64,000 nucleotides of DNA from JAICUF01 sp038250675 (GTDB taxonomy: Bacteria; Gemmatimonadota; Gemmatimonadetes; Gemmatimonadales; GWC2-71-9). Where the stretch lies: assembly GCA_038250675.1 (NCBI GenBank), contig JBBSCB010000003.1, forward strand, positions 77,768-141,767. The letters run 5' to 3'. This document shows positions 32,403-41,613 of the stretch, in pieces. The translations under genes and the position numbers were made by a program. The stretch's first letter is position 1. The number at the start of each line of letters is the position of its first letter. A model generated the notes under the pieces. It saw nothing but the letters and a program-made list of their open reading frames with translations, had not been told where the DNA came from and made no database searches.

Positions 32403-33518
32403 ATGAGCGGTGTGCGGGTCCTGGTCGGGACGCGAAAGGGGGCCTTCGTCCTGACGTCCGACGGCAAGCGCAGGAATTGGAACGTGGAGGGGCCGTTCTT
32501 TGCCGGCTGGGAGATCTACCACATCAAGGGGTCGCCAGTGGAGCCCAACCGGCTGTACGCATCGCAGTCGAGCGGGTGGTTCGGCCAGCAGATTCAGCGC
32601 TCCGACGACGGCGGCGCCTCGTGGGAGCCGGTGGACAACACGTTCGTCTATGACGGCGTGCCCGGAACCCATCAGTGGTACGACGGGACGCAGCACCCAT
32701 GGGAGTTCAAGCGGGTCTGGCACCTGGAGCCGTCCCTCACCGATCCCGACACGGTGTACGCCGGCGTCGAGGACGCGGCGCTGTTCCGCTCGACCGATGG
32801 CGGCACGTCGTGGCAGGAGCTGGCGGGGTTGCGGGAGCACGGATCGGGGCCGCGGTGGGCGCCGGGTGCCGGCGGCATGTGCCTGCATACGATTCTGCTC
32901 GACCCGAAGCACGCCGGACGGATGTACGCGGCGATCTCCGCCGCCGGCGCCTTCCGGTCCGATGACGCCGGTGCGTCGTGGCGGCCGATCAATCGGGGAC
33001 TCAACTCCCTGTACATTCCGGACCCGACCGCCGAAGTCGGTCACTGCGTCCACCGTCTCGCAATGCACCCATCGCGGCCCGGCGTGCTGTTCATGCAGAA
33101 GCACTGGGACGTGATGCGGAGCGACGACGGCGGCGACCAGTGGCATGAGGTGAGCGGCAACCTGCCCACCGACTTCGGCTTTGCGATCGACGTGCACGCC
33201 CACGAGCCGGAGACGATCTACGTGGTGCCGATCAAGAGCGATTCCGAGCACTTCGTTCCTGAAGGAAAGCTCCGGGTCTACCGCAGCCGGTCGGGCGGGA
33301 ACGAGTGGGAGGCGCTGACGAAGGGCCTGCCGCAGGAGGACTGCTACGTCAACGTGCTGCGCGACGCGATGGCGGTGGACACCATGGAGTCCTGCGGCAT
33401 CTACTTCGGCACCACCGGCGGGCAGGTCTACGCGTCGGCCGACTCCGGCGACAGCTGGATGCCAATCGTCCGCGACCTGCCGGCGGTCCTCTCGGTCGAG
33501 GTCCAGACGCTCGCATGA
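32403..33518 (+). CDS. BNR/Asp-box beta-propeller protein (sialidase-fold, cytoplasmic)
   Basis: 371 residues, no signal peptide. At least five Asp-box turns are visible: SDDGGASWEPV, STDGGTSWQEL, SDDAGASWRPI, SDDGGDQWHEV and SADSGDSWMPI, spaced as in a sialidase/Ycf48-like propeller. The Arg triad and Tyr/Glu pair of true sialidases cannot be assigned, so the usual database label exo-alpha-sialidase is doubtful. Two His-rich loops (GTHQWYDGTQHPWEF, VGHCVHRLAMHPS) could bind metal. Its TGA overlaps the ATG of the MoaD/ThiS-like gene, so the two are made together. A TTGACA lies at 32326-32331 upstream but no good -10 box. Confidence 0.85.
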   Translation: MSGVRVLVGTRKGAFVLTSDGKRRNWNVEGPFFAGWEIYHIKGSPVEPNRLYASQSSGWFGQQIQRSDDGGASWEPVDNTFVYDGVPGTHQWYDGTQHPWEFKRVWHLEPSLTDPDTVYAGVEDAALFRSTDGGTSWQELAGLREHGSGPRWAPGAGGMCLHTILLDPKHAGRMYAAISAAGAFRSDDAGASWRPINRGLNSLYIPDPTAEVGHCVHRLAMHPSRPGVLFMQKHWDVMRSDDGGDQWHEVSGNLPTDFGFAIDVHAHEPETIYVVPIKSDSEHFVPEGKLRVYRSRSGGNEWEALTKGLPQEDCYVNVLRDAMAVDTMESCGIYFGTTGGQVYASADSGDSWMPIVRDLPAVLSVEVQTLA

Positions 33519-33811
33519 TCCGCGTGGTATTGCCCGAGCACCTGCGGATACTGGGACGGATTCAGGGTGAAGTCTCGCTCGCGGTGGCGGCGCCGGTGAC
33601 CCAGCGCTCGGTGCTTGCCGCGCTGGAGGCCGCGTACCCCGCACTCCGCGGCACGATGCGCGATCATGTGACGGAAAGGCGGCGGGCATTCGTCCGCTTC
33701 TTTGGGTGCGGTGAGGACCTCTCGCACGAGCTGCCGGATGCGCCGCTCCCCGCGGCGATCGCGGCGGGCACCGAGCCGTTCCTGGTGGTGGGCGCCACCG
33801 CCGGCGGATGA
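33515..33811 (+). CDS. MoaD/ThiS-like ubiquitin-fold protein ending in Gly-Gly
   Basis: 98 residues from ATG 33515, overlapping the propeller gene by 4 bp (ATGA). The pattern MIRVVLPEHLRILG...VTQRSVLAALEAAYPALRGTM...VRFFGCGEDLS...FLVVGATAGG is a beta-grasp sulfur-carrier fold, with the exposed C-terminal Gly-Gly needed for adenylation and thiocarboxylation. No moaE, moeB, thiF or thiG lies near, so the usual cofactor pathways are not implied. Its only partner is the BNR protein; its target is unknown. Confidence 0.82.
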   Translation: MIRVVLPEHLRILGRIQGEVSLAVAAPVTQRSVLAALEAAYPALRGTMRDHVTERRRAFVRFFGCGEDLSHELPDAPLPAAIAAGTEPFLVVGATAGG

Positions 33812-33964
33812 GCACGTACGGCGTGGCGCCGCCCGCATACCGGCAGCCCGAGGCTATCGAGGTGGGCGCGGTGCGGGCTACGCGGTGGCGGAGGCCGGGA
33901 ATGGCGTGTTGGCGCAGGATCCGTGGAACACGGCGGTGAAGATCATCTCAGGGGAGGCGGAACG

Positions 33965-34537
33965 ATGCGTCGGGGAATGCTGGGGCTGATTGCGGTGGTC
34001 GCGCTGGGCGGCGGGCGGGCTGTCGCCCAGGACCTGCCGGCCGAGGCTCGGGTCGCCCGCGGCGCCCTCAGCTTTGACGGGCGAGCCACGGTGGGCAATT
34101 TCACCGGTACGACCGACTCGGTGACCGGCGCGATGCGCGGAGGTCCGGCGCCGGCCGGCGTCACCGGCTGGGTAGAGGGGCGGGTCACAGCGCTCCGGAC
34201 CGGCAACGGCCGGCGCGACCGCGACCTCCGCTCCTCGATGGAGACCGATCGCTATCCGGTGATGCGCTACGACCTGACCGCGGTCCGGCCCGGCCCCGTG
34301 TTGGGCGACTCCCAACAGGTGACCCTCGAGGGCACGCTCACCATCCACGGGGTCACCCGGCCCGTCGACCTCACCGCGTTCCTGTACCGCGACACCGGGA
34401 CGGCGCGGGTGACGAGCAGCTTCCAGCTCGACCTCAACGACTACCGGGTGGGCGGGCTCTCGAAGATGCTGGGGATCCTCCGCATGAACCCGGTGATCGT
34501 CGTGCACATCGACGTCACCTTCGGCCCGGGCGACTGA
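33965..34537 (+). CDS. Secreted YceI-family protein
   Basis: 190 residues from ATG 33965, with GGGAGGCGG upstream and a signal peptide (MLGLIAVVALGGGRAVAQ). The lipocalin-like YceI pattern is present: RGALSFDGRATVGNFTGTTDSVTG..., DRYPVMRYDLTAV, GTLTIHGVTRPVDL and SSFQLDLNDYRVGGLSKMLGILRMNPVIVVHIDVTF. YceI proteins bind long isoprenoid or fatty lipids in the periplasm. A second YceI gene without a signal is at 51021. The 153 bp before this gene (33812-33964) hold nothing I recognise. Confidence 0.9.
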   Translation: MRRGMLGLIAVVALGGGRAVAQDLPAEARVARGALSFDGRATVGNFTGTTDSVTGAMRGGPAPAGVTGWVEGRVTALRTGNGRRDRDLRSSMETDRYPVMRYDLTAVRPGPVLGDSQQVTLEGTLTIHGVTRPVDLTAFLYRDTGTARVTSSFQLDLNDYRVGGLSKMLGILRMNPVIVVHIDVTFGPGD

Positions 34538-34550
34538 GCGGACCCGCCGC

Positions 34551-35309
34551 TCAGAACGTCCGCGTCTCGCCCGGCTTCATCACCACCAGCCGCGCGTCCC
34601 CCGCAAATGCCTGCCGGACCTCGGCCTCGGTCGCGAGACCGGGGAAGGTGGCGTAGTGCATCGGCACGATCACCGACGGATGAAAATACTTCTTCACGGC
34701 GAGTGCCGCGGTGCGGGGGTCCTCGGTGTACGGCCCGCCGCCGGCGTTCAGCAGGATGATGTCCGGGTGATACAGCTCCTGGATCAGCGCCATGTCACCG
34801 AAGATCCAGGTGTCGCCGGTGTGGTAGAGGGCGCGCCCGCCGGCAAACTCCAGCACGAAGCCGAGCGGGCGGCCCGGCTCGCTCGAGTGCATGGCGGGCA
34901 CCAGATGCACCGTGACGTCGCCTACCGTGAAGGCGCCGCCCACGTTGCCGCCGTGGCTCTGTGCTTCCGGCAGGCCCAGACTCGCCACGTACTCGTACAC
35001 GCTGATGACCGGCGCGCCGCTCGCCTCGGCGATGGCCTTGGCATCCGCTGCGTGGTCCGAATGGGCGTGCGAAACCAGGATCGCGGCCGGCTTGAAGGCG
35101 CTGCGGTACCGGTGCAAGTCCTTGAGCGAATCGGGTGTGGCCGGATTGCCGGTGATGAACGGGTCGATCAGCAGCCGGGTGCCGCCGGGCGAGACGATCT
35201 CGAAGGCGGCGTGGCCCAGCCACCGCACCTGAATCTTGCCGGCCTGGGCCGCCGCCGGTCCGGCCGCGGCGACGAGCCCGGCGAGCGCCAGGATGAGTGC
35301 ACGATGCAT
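34551..35309 (-). CDS. Secreted metallo-beta-lactamase-fold hydrolase (UPF0173-like)
   Basis: 252 residues with signal peptide (ALILALAGLVAAAGPAAAQ). The metal motif is SHAHSDH, preceded by VRWLGHAAFEIVSPGGTRLLIDPFITGNP and followed by PAMHS, YHTGDTWIFGDMALI and PMHYATFPGLA, the order found in UPF0173 metal-dependent hydrolases (compare UlaG/YtkL). Most relatives are cytoplasmic; a signal peptide is less usual. Substrate unknown. Converges with the YceI gene 13 bp away. Confidence 0.9.
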   Translation of the reverse strand: MHRALILALAGLVAAAGPAAAQAGKIQVRWLGHAAFEIVSPGGTRLLIDPFITGNPATPDSLKDLHRYRSAFKPAAILVSHAHSDHAADAKAIAEASGAPVISVYEYVASLGLPEAQSHGGNVGGAFTVGDVTVHLVPAMHSSEPGRPLGFVLEFAGGRALYHTGDTWIFGDMALIQELYHPDIILLNAGGGPYTEDPRTAALAVKKYFHPSVIVPMHYATFPGLATEAEVRQAFAGDARLVVMKPGETRTF

Positions 35310-35339
35310 GAGGATCCTCCGGTCTGGTGTAGGGCGAGG

Positions 35340-35906
35340 TCACGCGAGCGTACGCGTGGCCTCGATCCAGCGTGAGAAGGCGACGCAGAACTTCCGCAGG
35401 AACTCCCGCGTGCCGTCGTTGATCAGCCGCCCCTCGTCGTCGAACAGACTCTTGGCGTTGCCGATATAGGCCTCCGGCTGCGGCATCGCCGGCATGTTCA
35501 GGAACACCAGCGATTGCCGCAGATGATGGTTGGCGCCGAAACCTCCCAGCGCGCCAGTGGTGACGCTCACCACCGCGGCCGGCTTGCCCGCGAACGCCGC
35601 CTGGCCGCTGGGGCGCGACCCGACGTCGATCGCGTTCTTGAGCGCGCCCGGCACCGAGCGGTTGTATTCCGGCGTCACGAACAGCACCGCATCGGCCGTG
35701 CGGATCCGATCACGGAATGCGACCCATTGCTCCGGGGGCGCGGCGTCTTCCACATCCTGGTTGTAGAGCGGGAGCTGGCCGAGCTTGACGATCTCGAGCG
35801 CCAGCGCGGGTGCGGCGATCTCCGCCATGGCCCGCGCGGTCTTCCGGTTGAACGACTCGCGGCGCAGACTGCCGACGAGCACAGCAACGTTGCGTGTGGG
35901 AGGCAC
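35340..35906 (-). CDS. NAD(P)H-dependent FMN reductase (flavodoxin-like)
   Basis: 188 residues from GTG 35906, chosen because GGAAGG lies eight bases upstream; the frame is open further up without a good start. FMN-binding loops are VLVGSLRRESFNRKTA and VTPEYNRSVPGALKNAIDVGSRP, with TTGALGGFGANHHLRQSL. Such enzymes (SsuE/ArsH/azoreductase type) reduce FMN, quinones or chromate. Cytoplasmic. Confidence 0.92.
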   Translation of the reverse strand: MPPTRNVAVLVGSLRRESFNRKTARAMAEIAAPALALEIVKLGQLPLYNQDVEDAAPPEQWVAFRDRIRTADAVLFVTPEYNRSVPGALKNAIDVGSRPSGQAAFAGKPAAVVSVTTGALGGFGANHHLRQSLVFLNMPAMPQPEAYIGNAKSLFDDEGRLINDGTREFLRKFCVAFSRWIEATRTLA

Positions 35907-36041
35907 CTGTCGATCCTTCCGATGGCAGTTGTGATCAGCGGCGCGTGCCGCCCCCATCAAAGGTAGCCACCGGCGCGCCGGCGGGGGACGATTTACCTTT
36001 CACCATTCCCTCAATTGCTCCGCACCCGGAGGCGACTCGCC

Positions 36042-38027
36042 ATGCGCGCACCACTCGACGCCCTGCTGCTCACCGGACTTCTCCTGGCGCCCGCGGCCGC
36101 TGCCGCCCAGCGCCCCGCCGCCGCGTCGCGCGCCCGTGCCGTCGCAGCGCCGGCCCCGGAGCGCGCCATCCGCCGGGACCTGCGGATGACCGACATGATC
36201 CGCCGCGCCTTTGCCGCGGGCACCCGGGACTCGACCGGCCGTCCCGGCCCGCGCTACTGGCAGCTCTGGGTGGATTACACCATTGCGGCCAAACTCGATC
36301 CCGAGACGGCGCTGGTCACGGGGCACGAGACCGCGACCATCCGGAACGACAGCGACTCCGCGATGCGGGTGCTGGTGCTGCGCCTCGACCAGAATATCTT
36401 TGCCGCCAACGTCCCACGGGCGGAGACGGTCACCGAGATCACCGACGGCATGAAGCTCACCCGGCTGGCGGTCAACGGTGCGCCGGTGGACCTCACCGCG
36501 GGGCGCACGGCCACCCAGATCACCCAGACCTCCGCGCGGATCCCGCTGGCGACGCCGATTGCGGGCCACTCCACCGCCACGGTCGAAGCGGACTGGATGT
36601 TTCACGTGCCCGATGCGACGCCGCCGGAGCGCGGCCTCCGGATGGGCCGGTGGGGCCACCGTCTCTTTCAGGTGGCACAGTGGTACCCGCGCGTCGCCGT
36701 GTTCGACGATCTCCGCGCCGGCGGATGGGACACCGATCCGTATCTTGGCGCCTCCGAGTTCTACAATAATTTCGGGCACTTTGATGTGCGGCTCGATCTG
36801 CCGGCCGGCTGGCTCGTCGGCGCCACCGGCGTCCTCCAGAACCCGGACGACGTGCTCTCGCCCACCGTGCGGGAGCGGCTGTCCCACGCGCTCGAGTCGG
36901 ACTCGCAGCGGGTGATCGTCGCGGCCGATGAGCGCGGCGCCGGCAAGGCCACCCGCGAGGGGGACCGCCTGGTCTGGCACTTCGTGGCGGACACCGTGGC
37001 GGACGTCGCCTGGGCCGCGTCGAACGAATTCGTCTGGGACGCCACCCGCGCGACGATTCCCGGTCGCGGCCCGATCCCGGTGAATCTCCTCTATCTCCCC
37101 GAGCACGACGGCTACCGGCGGACCGGCGCCTACGCCCGCCACGCGCTCGAATTCTATTCCCGCCTCTGGATGCCCTACGCTTTTCCGATCTTTACCCAGG
37201 TGGACGGTCCCGAAGGCGGGATGGAATATCCGATGTTCACCATGTCCGGTCCCGGCTTTGGCGTCACCGATCATGAGATCGGGCATCAGTGGTGGCCGAT
37301 GATGGTGGGCGTCAACGAAACGTGGTACGGCTGGATGGACGAGGGGTTCAATCAGTACATGAACATCGTGTCGGGCGCGGCTTTCCGCGACACCGTGCCG
37401 CGGCTCGACGGGGTGGGCCAGGCATACGGGCGGATGTCGGGCAACGAAGCGGAAGGCCCGCTCATGAGGGACGCCAACTACGGCGGCCCCGGCTACAGTT
37501 TCCAGGCCTATGGCAAGGCGCCGATGATGCTCTCGATGCTGGGCGGCATCGTCGGCGACAGCGCCGTCCAGCGCGCGATGAGCGCGTACGCCCACGCCTG
37601 GCGCTTCCGGCACCCCTCGCCCTGGGATTACGCATTCTTCATGGACCGGGCGCTCGGCCGGGACCTCGATTGGTTCTGGTACTACTGGCTGTTCACCACG
37701 GAGTCGGTCGACGGCTCGATTGCCGGCGTGAAGACGAGCGGCGGCCGCACCACCGTCACCATTCGGCAGGACGGCGCGATGCCGGCACCGGTGGTGTTGC
37801 GGGTGGAACTGGCCGCCAGCGGACCGGTCATCCGGCCAATGCCCAACAGCGTGGTCCGCGGTGACACCGCGACCGTGACCTGGCCGGCCGACGTGTGGTT
37901 CGGCGGCAGCCGGACGTTCAATGCGGTTCTCGATCTTGGCGGGCGCCCGGTGACGCGGGTAACACTCGATCCGGCGCGCCGATTTCCCGACCACGACACG
38001 ACGGACAACGTGTGGCCCCGTCACTGA
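36042..38027 (+). CDS. Secreted M1-family metallopeptidase
   Basis: 661 residues from ATG 36042 with GGAGG upstream and a signal peptide (LLLTGLLLAPAAAAAQ). Zinc site is H411-E412-I-G-H415 with E434 in WMDEGFNQYM at the M1 spacing. The exopeptidase motif reads GGMEYP (392-397): Tyr replaces the Asn of the classical GxMEN. This variant recurs in a bacterial M1 subgroup of secreted peptidases. Its stop overlaps the start of the next gene (TGATG), so the glycosidase below is coupled to it. Confidence 0.9.
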   Translation: MRAPLDALLLTGLLLAPAAAAAQRPAAASRARAVAAPAPERAIRRDLRMTDMIRRAFAAGTRDSTGRPGPRYWQLWVDYTIAAKLDPETALVTGHETATIRNDSDSAMRVLVLRLDQNIFAANVPRAETVTEITDGMKLTRLAVNGAPVDLTAGRTATQITQTSARIPLATPIAGHSTATVEADWMFHVPDATPPERGLRMGRWGHRLFQVAQWYPRVAVFDDLRAGGWDTDPYLGASEFYNNFGHFDVRLDLPAGWLVGATGVLQNPDDVLSPTVRERLSHALESDSQRVIVAADERGAGKATREGDRLVWHFVADTVADVAWAASNEFVWDATRATIPGRGPIPVNLLYLPEHDGYRRTGAYARHALEFYSRLWMPYAFPIFTQVDGPEGGMEYPMFTMSGPGFGVTDHEIGHQWWPMMVGVNETWYGWMDEGFNQYMNIVSGAAFRDTVPRLDGVGQAYGRMSGNEAEGPLMRDANYGGPGYSFQAYGKAPMMLSMLGGIVGDSAVQRAMSAYAHAWRFRHPSPWDYAFFMDRALGRDLDWFWYYWLFTTESVDGSIAGVKTSGGRTTVTIRQDGAMPAPVVLRVELAASGPVIRPMPNSVVRGDTATVTWPADVWFGGSRTFNAVLDLGGRPVTRVTLDPARRFPDHDTTDNVWPRH

Positions 38028-41000
38028 TGCGCTACATCGCCGGCCTGGGGTTCGTCTCGCTGCTGGTCACCGCGGCGGCGTCTCCGGCGCTCCTCGCACA
38101 ACAGGGCGGGGATGCGCCGGCCCGCTACGGCATCGGGGCATGGGAGGCCGACTCGTTCGGCAATCACCGTGCGGTGGTGCAGGTCGCGGCGCCGGCGCCG
38201 GCCGTGCGGGTCCACATCCCATGGCGCCGGCGGGATACCCACCCTGAGCTCAAGCGGATCGTGATCCGCACGGCCGATGGGCGGCCGGTCGGCAACTCCA
38301 TCGCACTGTCCGTCACGCGCGAGAGCGGCGACGTCGCGTTCGAGCCGATCGCCGGCGCCGGCGAGTACTACGTCTACTTCATGCCGTACCAGGGCACCGT
38401 CCGCTCCAACTATCCCAAAATCACCTACCCGGAGCCCGACTCCACCGCAGACGCCGGCTGGCTCAGCGCCAATGGATTGACCGGGCCGGACCGACGGGCC
38501 GGATGGAGCCAGCTTCCAGCTGCGACACTGATCGAGATCCAGGCGCCTGATTCGGTGGACCGGATGGATCCGATGGAGGTGATCGCAACGCGGAAGGCAA
38601 CGTCGGCGCTGGCGGCAGGGGCCGGTGGCGCCGCATTTCTGCTCTTTCCGGAGGACCGCGCCCACCCCATCCGGATGACGGCCGATCTTCCCGCGCGGTG
38701 GATCGCCGCGGGCCCCGGCGGACCGGTGACCGGGCTGGCCGATCGCGGTGAGTTCTTCTCGTTTCAGATTGGCGTCTGGGCTCTGCGGCCCATCGACAGC
38801 GTGTCGGTGCGGTTCAGTGCACTTGCCGGCCCCGGTGGCGCGGCGATTCCCGCGTCCGCATTCAGCTCGTTCATGACCGGGGGCGTGGATTGGCAGGGCC
38901 GTGCGTTCCATCGCCGGGTCGAGGTGGATTCCGGCCGGGTGCAGTCGCTGTGGTCCGGCGTCATGGTTCCGGAGCAGGCGGTGCCGGGCGTCTACACCGG
39001 CAGCGTCACGATCGGCGCGACCGGTGCGTCCCCGGTCGCACTGGCGGTTCGCATCACCGTGGCCGCTATCCGCATCGCCGATCACGGGGACGACGAGCCC
39101 TGGCGCCTCTCGCGGCTGCGCTGGCTTGATTCCCGGCTCCGCCTCGACACGACGCTCGTGGCGCCGTACACCCCGGTCCGTGTGCGGGGCGCGACACTCG
39201 ACGTGCTCGGCCGCGAGATTGCGCTCGCCCCCACCGGCCTTCCGGCGCAGATCACCAGCTTCTTCACGCCGGAGATGACGTCCATCGGGACAAAGGGCCG
39301 GCCGCTGCTGGCCGGCCCGGTGACCTTCGTAGCGGAGCAGACCGGCGGACGCCGCCTCGCGTGGGCCGGCGACGGCGTGCGGGTGACGCGATCGCTGCCC
39401 GGTGCCGCGCTCTGGGAGGCCACCAGCCACGCCGGCGCACTTGCGATGCACACCCGGGCCCAGCTGGACTTCGACGGCAACCTCGAGTACATCATTGCGA
39501 TCACCGCATCACGCCGGACGTCGCTCGACGACATCCGGCTGGAGATTCCGTTCCGGCGTGACGTGGCGCGCTACTTCATGGGCCTCGACCGGAAGGGCGG
39601 CACCGCGCCGGAGGGCTACGACTGGCGCTGGGACGTGAAGCGGAATCAGGACGCGGTCTGGATCGGCGACGTCAACGGGGGGCTGCAGCTCACGCTGAAG
39701 GATCAGCACTACATCCGGCCGCTCAACACCAACTTCTATCAGCTCCGGCCGCTGGTCATGCCGGAGTCCTGGGACAACGGCGGCAAGGGCGGCTGCCGGT
39801 TTCGGGCCGCGGCGGCCGTCTACCGCGCCACCTGCTACAGCGGGGCGCGCACGATCGCGCCGGGCGACACGCAGTTCTACAATCTGCGACTGCTGGTCAC
39901 GCCGTTCCATGCGATCGATACCAGGACGCACTTCACCGAGCGCTATTTTCACCGGTACGCGCCGATCGATTCGATCAAGGCGCTCGGCGCCAATGTCGTC
40001 AACGTGCATCATGCAACGGCGGTCAATCCGTATCTCAACTACCCGTTTCTCCGGCCCGACGCGATGAAGGCGTACGCCGACTCCGCCCACGCCGCCGGCA
40101 TGCGAATGAAGATCTACTACACCGTACGCGAGCTCACTTACCGCGCCCCCGAGTTCTGGGCGCTGCGCAGTCTGGGGACCGACGCTTTTGCCGGCGGACC
40201 GGGCGGCGGCCACTCGTGGCTCCAGGAACATGTGGGGACCGATTACATCGCCGGCTGGGTGGTGCCGGAGCTGCACGATCTCACGCTGGTGACAAGCGGC
40301 ATTTCCCGATGGCACAACCACTACGTGGAAGGATTGCAGTGGCTGGTGGACCACGTGGGGATCGACGGGCTCTATCTGGATGACGTCGCGTTCGACCGGA
40401 TCACGATGCAGCGCATTCGCCGCGTGCTCATGTCGGGCGGCACGCCGGGCGAGCGGATCGATCTGCATTCCGCCAACCAGTTCAACCCCAACGACGGGTT
40501 CGCCAGCAGCGCCAACTTGTACATGGAGCATCTGCCCTACATCGATCGGCTCTGGTTTGGCGAGTACTTCGACTACAAGACCTCGCCGCCCGACTACTGG
40601 CTCATCGAGATCTCCGGGATTCCGTTCGGGCTGATGGGCGAAATGCTGGAGGGCGGCGGCAATCCGTGGCGGGGGATGGTATTCGGCATGACCAACCGGC
40701 TGCCGTGGACCGGCGGCGATCCCCGCAATCTCTGGAAGCTGTGGGATGTGTTCGGCATCGCCGACAGCCGGATGCTCGGCTGGTGGGCGCCGTCCGCTCC
40801 GGTGCGCACCGGGCGGGACGACGTGCTCGCGACGAGCTATCTGCGGAACGGTCGCGCGCTGATCGCCGTGGCGAGCTGGGCGGCGGATACGGTCGCGGTG
40901 CCGCTCACCATCGACTGGAAGGCGCTGGGCATCGACCCCGCGCGGGCGCGGCTCGCCGCGCCGGCTGTCGAAGGATTTCAGCCGGCCGCAACGTTCCGGC

Positions 41001-41062
41001 CGGGCGAGGCGATTTCCGTGGCTCCCGGCCGGGGCTGGCTCATTCTGATCGACCAACCATAG
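38027..41062 (+). CDS. Large secreted glycoside-hydrolase-like protein (DUF6067 type)
   Basis: 1011 residues from ATG 38027, with a signal peptide (LGFVSLLVTAAASPALLAQ). The N-terminal half (about 30-630) is a series of beta-sandwich regions; the C-terminal half (about 640-950) is a TIM-barrel-like domain with DSIKALGANVVNVHHATAVN, MRMKIYYTVRELTYRAPEFW, VDHVGIDGLYLDDVAFDR and HSANQFNPNDGFASS. This matches the DUF6067 glycosidase-like proteins of Planctomycetes and Bacteroidetes as I recall them. The Asp pair in YLDDVAF is the likeliest catalytic site. Substrate unknown; coupled to an M1 peptidase, so glycoprotein breakdown is possible. Confidence 0.75.
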   Translation: MRYIAGLGFVSLLVTAAASPALLAQQGGDAPARYGIGAWEADSFGNHRAVVQVAAPAPAVRVHIPWRRRDTHPELKRIVIRTADGRPVGNSIALSVTRESGDVAFEPIAGAGEYYVYFMPYQGTVRSNYPKITYPEPDSTADAGWLSANGLTGPDRRAGWSQLPAATLIEIQAPDSVDRMDPMEVIATRKATSALAAGAGGAAFLLFPEDRAHPIRMTADLPARWIAAGPGGPVTGLADRGEFFSFQIGVWALRPIDSVSVRFSALAGPGGAAIPASAFSSFMTGGVDWQGRAFHRRVEVDSGRVQSLWSGVMVPEQAVPGVYTGSVTIGATGASPVALAVRITVAAIRIADHGDDEPWRLSRLRWLDSRLRLDTTLVAPYTPVRVRGATLDVLGREIALAPTGLPAQITSFFTPEMTSIGTKGRPLLAGPVTFVAEQTGGRRLAWAGDGVRVTRSLPGAALWEATSHAGALAMHTRAQLDFDGNLEYIIAITASRRTSLDDIRLEIPFRRDVARYFMGLDRKGGTAPEGYDWRWDVKRNQDAVWIGDVNGGLQLTLKDQHYIRPLNTNFYQLRPLVMPESWDNGGKGGCRFRAAAAVYRATCYSGARTIAPGDTQFYNLRLLVTPFHAIDTRTHFTERYFHRYAPIDSIKALGANVVNVHHATAVNPYLNYPFLRPDAMKAYADSAHAAGMRMKIYYTVRELTYRAPEFWALRSLGTDAFAGGPGGGHSWLQEHVGTDYIAGWVVPELHDLTLVTSGISRWHNHYVEGLQWLVDHVGIDGLYLDDVAFDRITMQRIRRVLMSGGTPGERIDLHSANQFNPNDGFASSANLYMEHLPYIDRLWFGEYFDYKTSPPDYWLIEISGIPFGLMGEMLEGGGNPWRGMVFGMTNRLPWTGGDPRNLWKLWDVFGIADSRMLGWWAPSAPVRTGRDDVLATSYLRNGRALIAVASWAADTVAVPLTIDWKALGIDPARARLAAPAVEGFQPAATFRPGEAISVAPGRGWLILIDQP

Positions 41063-41072
41063 GAGTGTGGCC

Positions 41073-41492
41073 ATGCCGATGCTGCCGATGCCCGCGCTTG
41101 CCATTCTCGCCGCTGCCGTCAGCTACTGGTTGATCGGCGCGCTGTGGTATTCGGTGCTGTTCGGTCGCACATGGGCGGCGGCGCTCACCCGGGCCGGCTG
41201 GCCGATTCAGCGGCCGGACGCGCCATCGATGGTGGTTCGCCTCGTGGCGACCTTCATCGGCAATCTCTTCGCCGCCACGGCGGTCGCGTGGGTGCTCCAG
41301 TGCTTCGGCACCACCGGGATGCCGGTGGCCACGCGGCTTGCGCTGGTGCTGGGCGTCGGGGTCGCCGCGAGTGTGCTCGGCGTATCGGCCGTCTGGGACC
41401 GGAAGCCGCTGGTGGTCTACCTTATCGACGCGAGTTATCACATCATCGGGGTGCTGGTGGCTGCACTCGTGCTCATGCAGTGGCGCCACTGA
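41073..41492 (+). CDS. DUF1761 membrane protein
   Basis: 139 residues from ATG 41073, with AGGAG seven bases upstream (the GTG at 41067 is too close to that site). The sequence SYWLIGALWYSVLFGRTWAAALTRAG followed by three more helices is the DUF1761 pattern: W-Y-S near helix 1, then ATFIGNLFAATAVAWVL. Four transmembrane segments, inner membrane, unknown function. Starts 10 bp after the glycosidase gene. The 121 bp after it (41493-41613) hold no recognisable feature. Confidence 0.88.
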   Translation: MPMLPMPALAILAAAVSYWLIGALWYSVLFGRTWAAALTRAGWPIQRPDAPSMVVRLVATFIGNLFAATAVAWVLQCFGTTGMPVATRLALVLGVGVAASVLGVSAVWDRKPLVVYLIDASYHIIGVLVAALVLMQWRH

Positions 41493-41613
41493 TCGGTCCG
41501 GCACGCGCGTACCGGGTGCCGATCCCCGGCTGATGCGCGGGTTGGCGGGCGACGAGTCTGGTGGCAGATTCCCGATGCCTCCGCCGCCGGTCTTCCAGTC
41601 ACCCGAGGTACCG

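Noticed and set aside
32403..33518. True sialidase
   Set aside because: Asp boxes are present but the catalytic Arg triad and Tyr/Glu cannot be found, and there is no signal peptide; described as a propeller only.
36000..38024. 674-codon open frame on the minus strand
   Set aside because: Antisense to the M1 peptidase, which has a signal peptide, ribosome-binding site and zinc site.
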